A DNA stretch of 12,065 bases from CAYVLI01 sp964452105 [NCBI: uncultured Nitrospinota bacterium] (lineage in GTDB: Bacteria > JAUXIQ01): the NCBI GenBank assembly GCA_964452105.1, contig CAYVLI010000041.1, positions 1-12,065 of the forward strand, written 5' to 3'. The notes under the pieces are model-generated. The model searched no databases and was not told the DNA's origin. It worked only from the letters and a program-made list of their open reading frames with translations. Shown here one piece after another: positions 8,242 to 12,065 of the stretch; position 1 is the first letter of the stretch, and the number at the start of each line of letters is the position of its first letter. The translations under genes were made by a program, and so were the position numbers.

Positions 8242-8255
8242 GAGGAGAACCTCTG

Positions 8256-9752
<1,497 letters not shown>

Positions 9753-9753
9753 G

Positions 9754-10275
9754 TTGGATATGGTGGATTTTTTAGATAGGTTGGCCGAGCTGCTCTGCTA
9801 CCCGGATGAGAACACCCTGCCCACGGCCGGAAGCCTGACCGGCATGATGGCCGTAGTGAGTCCAACCGGGCAAAGACATCTCGAAGCATTTGTGGATTCG
9901 GTCCGGGGGATGGACCTCTCCGATCTGGAGGAACTCTATACCAGAACCTTCGACCTGAACCCTGTCACATGTCTCGACGTTGGCTGGCACATATACGGCG
10001 AGCGTTACGAGAGGGGGAGCTTTCTGGTCCGAATGCGGGAGTATTTGCAGCGCTTCGCCATCGGGGAGTCCCATGAATTACCAGACCATCTAACACATGT
10101 GCTGATGGCGGTTGCAAGGATGGAAAAAGGAGAGGCGGAGCAGTTCGTAACCACTTACGTGCTCCCGGCCATGGAGAAGATGTTGAAGAGCCTTGAAGAT
10201 AAAGACAATCCCTATAAAGAGTTAATGCAAGCGGTTTATGAAGCAGTTCAAATCTGCTCGGTAATGACCAGTTAG
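9754..10275 (+). CDS. narJ: Nitrate reductase assembly chaperone NarJ
   Basis: 173 residues, shorter than E. coli NarJ (about 236) but with the family core: LEELYTRTFDLNP (about 58-70), then LDVGWHIYGERYERGSFL, then ELPDHLTHVL. It is an all-helical, soluble protein of the TorD/NarJ chaperone group; it binds apo-NarG, supports molybdenum cofactor insertion and helps attach NarGH to NarI, and is not part of the final enzyme (established). The start is uncertain: TTG at 9754 is seven bases past AGGGGG (9741-9746), while ATG at 9760 is 13 bases past it. Only one base separates the narH stop from the TTG, consistent with translational coupling. The TTG start may keep chaperone levels below those of the structural subunits (inference). 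Confidence 0.93.
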   Translation: MDMVDFLDRLAELLCYPDENTLPTAGSLTGMMAVVSPTGQRHLEAFVDSVRGMDLSDLEELYTRTFDLNPVTCLDVGWHIYGERYERGSFLVRMREYLQRFAIGESHELPDHLTHVLMAVARMEKGEAEQFVTTYVLPAMEKMLKSLEDKDNPYKELMQAVYEAVQICSVMTS

Positions 10276-10288
10276 TGAGGAGTAAGCG

Positions 10289-10987
10289 ATGAACACTTTT
10301 CATCCCGCCGACGTCATCTTCTTTGCAGTGCTGCCCTACGTGGCCATAGTGCTGTTCCTGCTGGTATCGATATACCGCTATGTGGCGCAGCCGTTCACTT
10401 ACTCGTCGCTGACGAGCCAGTTTCTGGAGAATAGAAAGCATTTCTGGGGGCTGGTGCCGTTGCACTACGGGATAATAGTGATACTCATAGGCCACCTCAT
10501 AGGCATCCTCATACCGAGGCACGTTCTGCTGTGGAACAGCATACCTGCCCGGCTTTACGTCCTGGAAGCGTCAGCGCTGGCCTTTGGCGTTCTTGCGTTA
10601 ATAGGGATCGTTCAGGTGCTCATACGCAGGACGTCCGATTCCAAGACCTTCATCGTAACGAGCGCCGCCGACTGGATAGTTTATTTCATGCTGCTGGCGC
10701 AGATACTGACCGGTGTGTTTATCGCCGTGGGCTATGGATGGGGCTCCTCCTGGTTTGCGACACTGGCCACTCCTTATATTTGGTCCCTGTTCACGTTAAG
10801 TCCTGACATCAGCGCAATGGCTCCGCTTCCCTGGCTGGTGAAACTCCATATCATAATAGCGTTCTCACTCATAGCGTTCGCTCCTTTCACGAGGCTCGTA
10901 CACATTCTGGTTGCTCCCATTCCATATTTGTGGAGAAAACCTCAGGTAGTGCGCTGGTATAATAAGAGCGTCACCCAGGCCGGTTAG
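10289..10987 (+). CDS. narI: Respiratory nitrate reductase gamma subunit NarI (diheme cytochrome b)
   Basis: 232 residues, near the usual 225, with five hydrophobic helices at about 9-31, 54-76, 89-112, 128-148 and 183-208. Four helix histidines suit the two b hemes: His59 and His69 (ten apart, as E. coli His56 and His66), and His187 and His205, which fall at the same numbers as in E. coli. NarI oxidises quinol near the outer face and passes electrons through the membrane to NarH, contributing to proton motive force (established). Here the operon's diheme cytochrome c could also exchange electrons with it on the outer side (inference). GAGGAG (10277-10282) lies six bases before the ATG, and the gap after narJ is 13 bases. 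No exported signal peptide is expected. Confidence 0.96.
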   Translation: MNTFHPADVIFFAVLPYVAIVLFLLVSIYRYVAQPFTYSSLTSQFLENRKHFWGLVPLHYGIIVILIGHLIGILIPRHVLLWNSIPARLYVLEASALAFGVLALIGIVQVLIRRTSDSKTFIVTSAADWIVYFMLLAQILTGVFIAVGYGWGSSWFATLATPYIWSLFTLSPDISAMAPLPWLVKLHIIIAFSLIAFAPFTRLVHILVAPIPYLWRKPQVVRWYNKSVTQAG

Positions 10988-10998
10988 GAGGAAAGCCC

Positions 10999-12065
10999 AT
11001 GGAGTATCAGTTAAAAGGAAACCCCAATAGCGGCCTCACCGGGGCTACCATAGGGTTCTTCTTTGGATTTGCTGCGGTAGCGCTGTTCGGCCCCTCTGCA
11101 AGCAAGTTCGCAGAGGTGATGCATTTGAGTGCGACGCAAGTCGGCATACTGGTTGCCGTGCCGAGCCTCTCAGGCTCCCTGCTTCGCATACCCTTTTCCG
11201 CCTGGGTTGATAGCAACGGGGGGCGGAAACCTTTCATAATCCTCTTGCTGGCTTCAGTGGTCGGTATGGCAGGACTGACTATCTTCACCTATTCTCTATT
11301 TCCCGATAAGATGAGCATAAGCTCGTATCCCCTTATACTGGTTCTGGGAGTGTTATGCGGGTGCGGAATAGCCACGTTCTCCGTGGGCATAAGCCAGGTA
11401 GCTTATTGGTTTCCTCAGAACAGACAGGGTTGGGCGCTGGGGACTTATGCAGGGGTAGGCAACCTGGCTCCCGGGATTTTCTCATTCTTGATCCCTATTG
11501 CGTTGTTGTACTGGGGCCTGGCAAGTTCATATCTGGCCTGGCTGATCTTTCTTGCTGTTGGAACTGTTTTGTATTACCGCCTGGGTGGAAATGCATGGTT
11601 TTTCCAGTTGAGAAAGCAAGGCGCATCCGAGGCGGAGGCAAAGAGGATTGCCGGAGAACAAGGCCAGGAAATTTTCCCCGCGGGGACTCCCTGGCAGAGC
11701 CTGGTGCAATCGGCTAAAGTATGGAAAACCTGGCCCCTGGTCGTTCTTTACTTCACTACTTTCGGCGGTTTCCTGGCCCTGACCGCCTGGCTCCCCACCT
11801 ACTGGAAATCTTTTCACGGCACAGGCACCGCCACCGCCGGGTTGTTGACCGCCCTGTTCGCAATAATCACTTCTATAATCCGCGTTCCAGGCGGCTCACT
11901 CTCAGACAGGATCGGAGGCGAAGCAGCCTCCCAGTTGAGCCTATGGACATTACTATCCGGGGCGATTCTGATGTCCTTGTCGCGCGACTACAATATATGC
12001 ATCACAGGGGAAATACTCATGGCCATAGGCATGGGCATCAATAATGCCGCCGTCTTCAAGATGGT
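10999..12065 (+). CDS. narK: NarK-type nitrate/nitrite transporter (truncated at right edge)
   Basis: The frame is open from ATG 10999 to the last base (355 codons plus two bases); the C-terminal part lies outside. AGGAGG (10986-10991) sits seven bases before the ATG, overlapping the end of narI. The protein is a major-facilitator transporter with about ten predicted helices in the visible part. Arg63 (LLRIPFSAW) and Arg295 (IIRVPGGSLSDRIGG) correspond to the substrate-binding arginines Arg89 and Arg305 of E. coli NarK. The first nitrate signature reads AGVGNLAPG (151-159). The second reads GINNAAVFKMV (346-356), with Asn and Ala where glycines are usual. Family members import nitrate with protons or exchange nitrate for nitrite, feeding cytoplasmic NarG and removing its product. 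Gene order places it last in the visible operon. Confidence 0.92.
   Translation, partial: MEYQLKGNPNSGLTGATIGFFFGFAAVALFGPSASKFAEVMHLSATQVGILVAVPSLSGSLLRIPFSAWVDSNGGRKPFIILLLASVVGMAGLTIFTYSLFPDKMSISSYPLILVLGVLCGCGIATFSVGISQVAYWFPQNRQGWALGTYAGVGNLAPGIFSFLIPIALLYWGLASSYLAWLIFLAVGTVLYYRLGGNAWFFQLRKQGASEAEAKRIAGEQGQEIFPAGTPWQSLVQSAKVWKTWPLVVLYFTTFGGFLALTAWLPTYWKSFHGTGTATAGLLTALFAIITSIIRVPGGSLSDRIGGEAASQLSLWTLLSGAILMSLSRDYNICITGEILMAIGMGINNAAVFKM

Noticed and set aside
8235-8255. Upstream TTG or GTG start for narH overlapping the end of narG
   Set aside because: The ATG at 8256 has a well-spaced AGGAG and matches the N-terminus of known NarH proteins; the upstream codons add seven residues with no ribosome site.
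9965-10522. Minus-strand open frame (185 codons) across the narJ-narI junction
   Set aside because: It crosses two well-supported genes and their ribosome site on the opposite strand, and shows no domain-like pattern.

Overview
The window carries a complete membrane-bound respiratory nitrate reductase operon of the NarGHI type, preceded by a likely dedicated regulator. All recognised genes lie on the + strand. Base composition is moderate (roughly 50-55% GC by eye) and ATA and AGG codons are used freely. The organism cannot be named from this window. A PAS/GAF protein with a SARP/BTAD output domain, together with an 85-residue protein of a type I associate with Chloroflexota, suggests a Chloroflexota-like bacterium (inference). 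The operon order, with a diheme cytochrome c in front of narGHJI-narK, is also seen in Thermus (narCGHJIK) and in the cytoplasm-facing nitrite oxidoreductase clusters of Nitrobacter.

Layout: 1-391 is the 3' end of a WecG/TagA/CpsF-family glycosyltransferase gene from a neighbouring surface-polysaccharide locus, followed by a plausible terminator. 392-758 is non-coding on the + strand; it holds a possible decayed minus-strand reading frame (480-653) and an AT-rich promoter-like stretch. 759-3068 encodes a 769-residue sensor/transcription factor: PAS, GAF, a Cys-rich GAF-like domain, winged helix and BTAD. 3275-3532 encodes an 85-residue protein of unknown function. 3689-10987 holds five tightly packed genes: diheme cytochrome c, narG, narH, narJ and narI. 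From 10999 to the window edge is narK, truncated.

How they work together: NarK exchanges nitrate and nitrite across the membrane. NarG (Mo-bisMGD and FS0) and NarH (four Fe-S clusters) form the cytoplasmic catalytic arm, assembled with the chaperone NarJ. NarI (two b hemes) carries electrons through the membrane, and the membrane-anchored diheme cytochrome c sits on the outer face as an extra electron-transfer module. The upstream regulator is well placed to tune the operon to a redox, oxygen or nitrogen-oxide signal. That link rests on gene position only.

Most worth a second look are the regulator's two cysteine clusters, the direction of the Nar-like enzyme (nitrate reduction or nitrite oxidation), the small protein between regulator and operon, and a leader sequence resembling the 3' end of 16S rRNA. 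I found no CRISPR array, insertion sequence or RNA gene.
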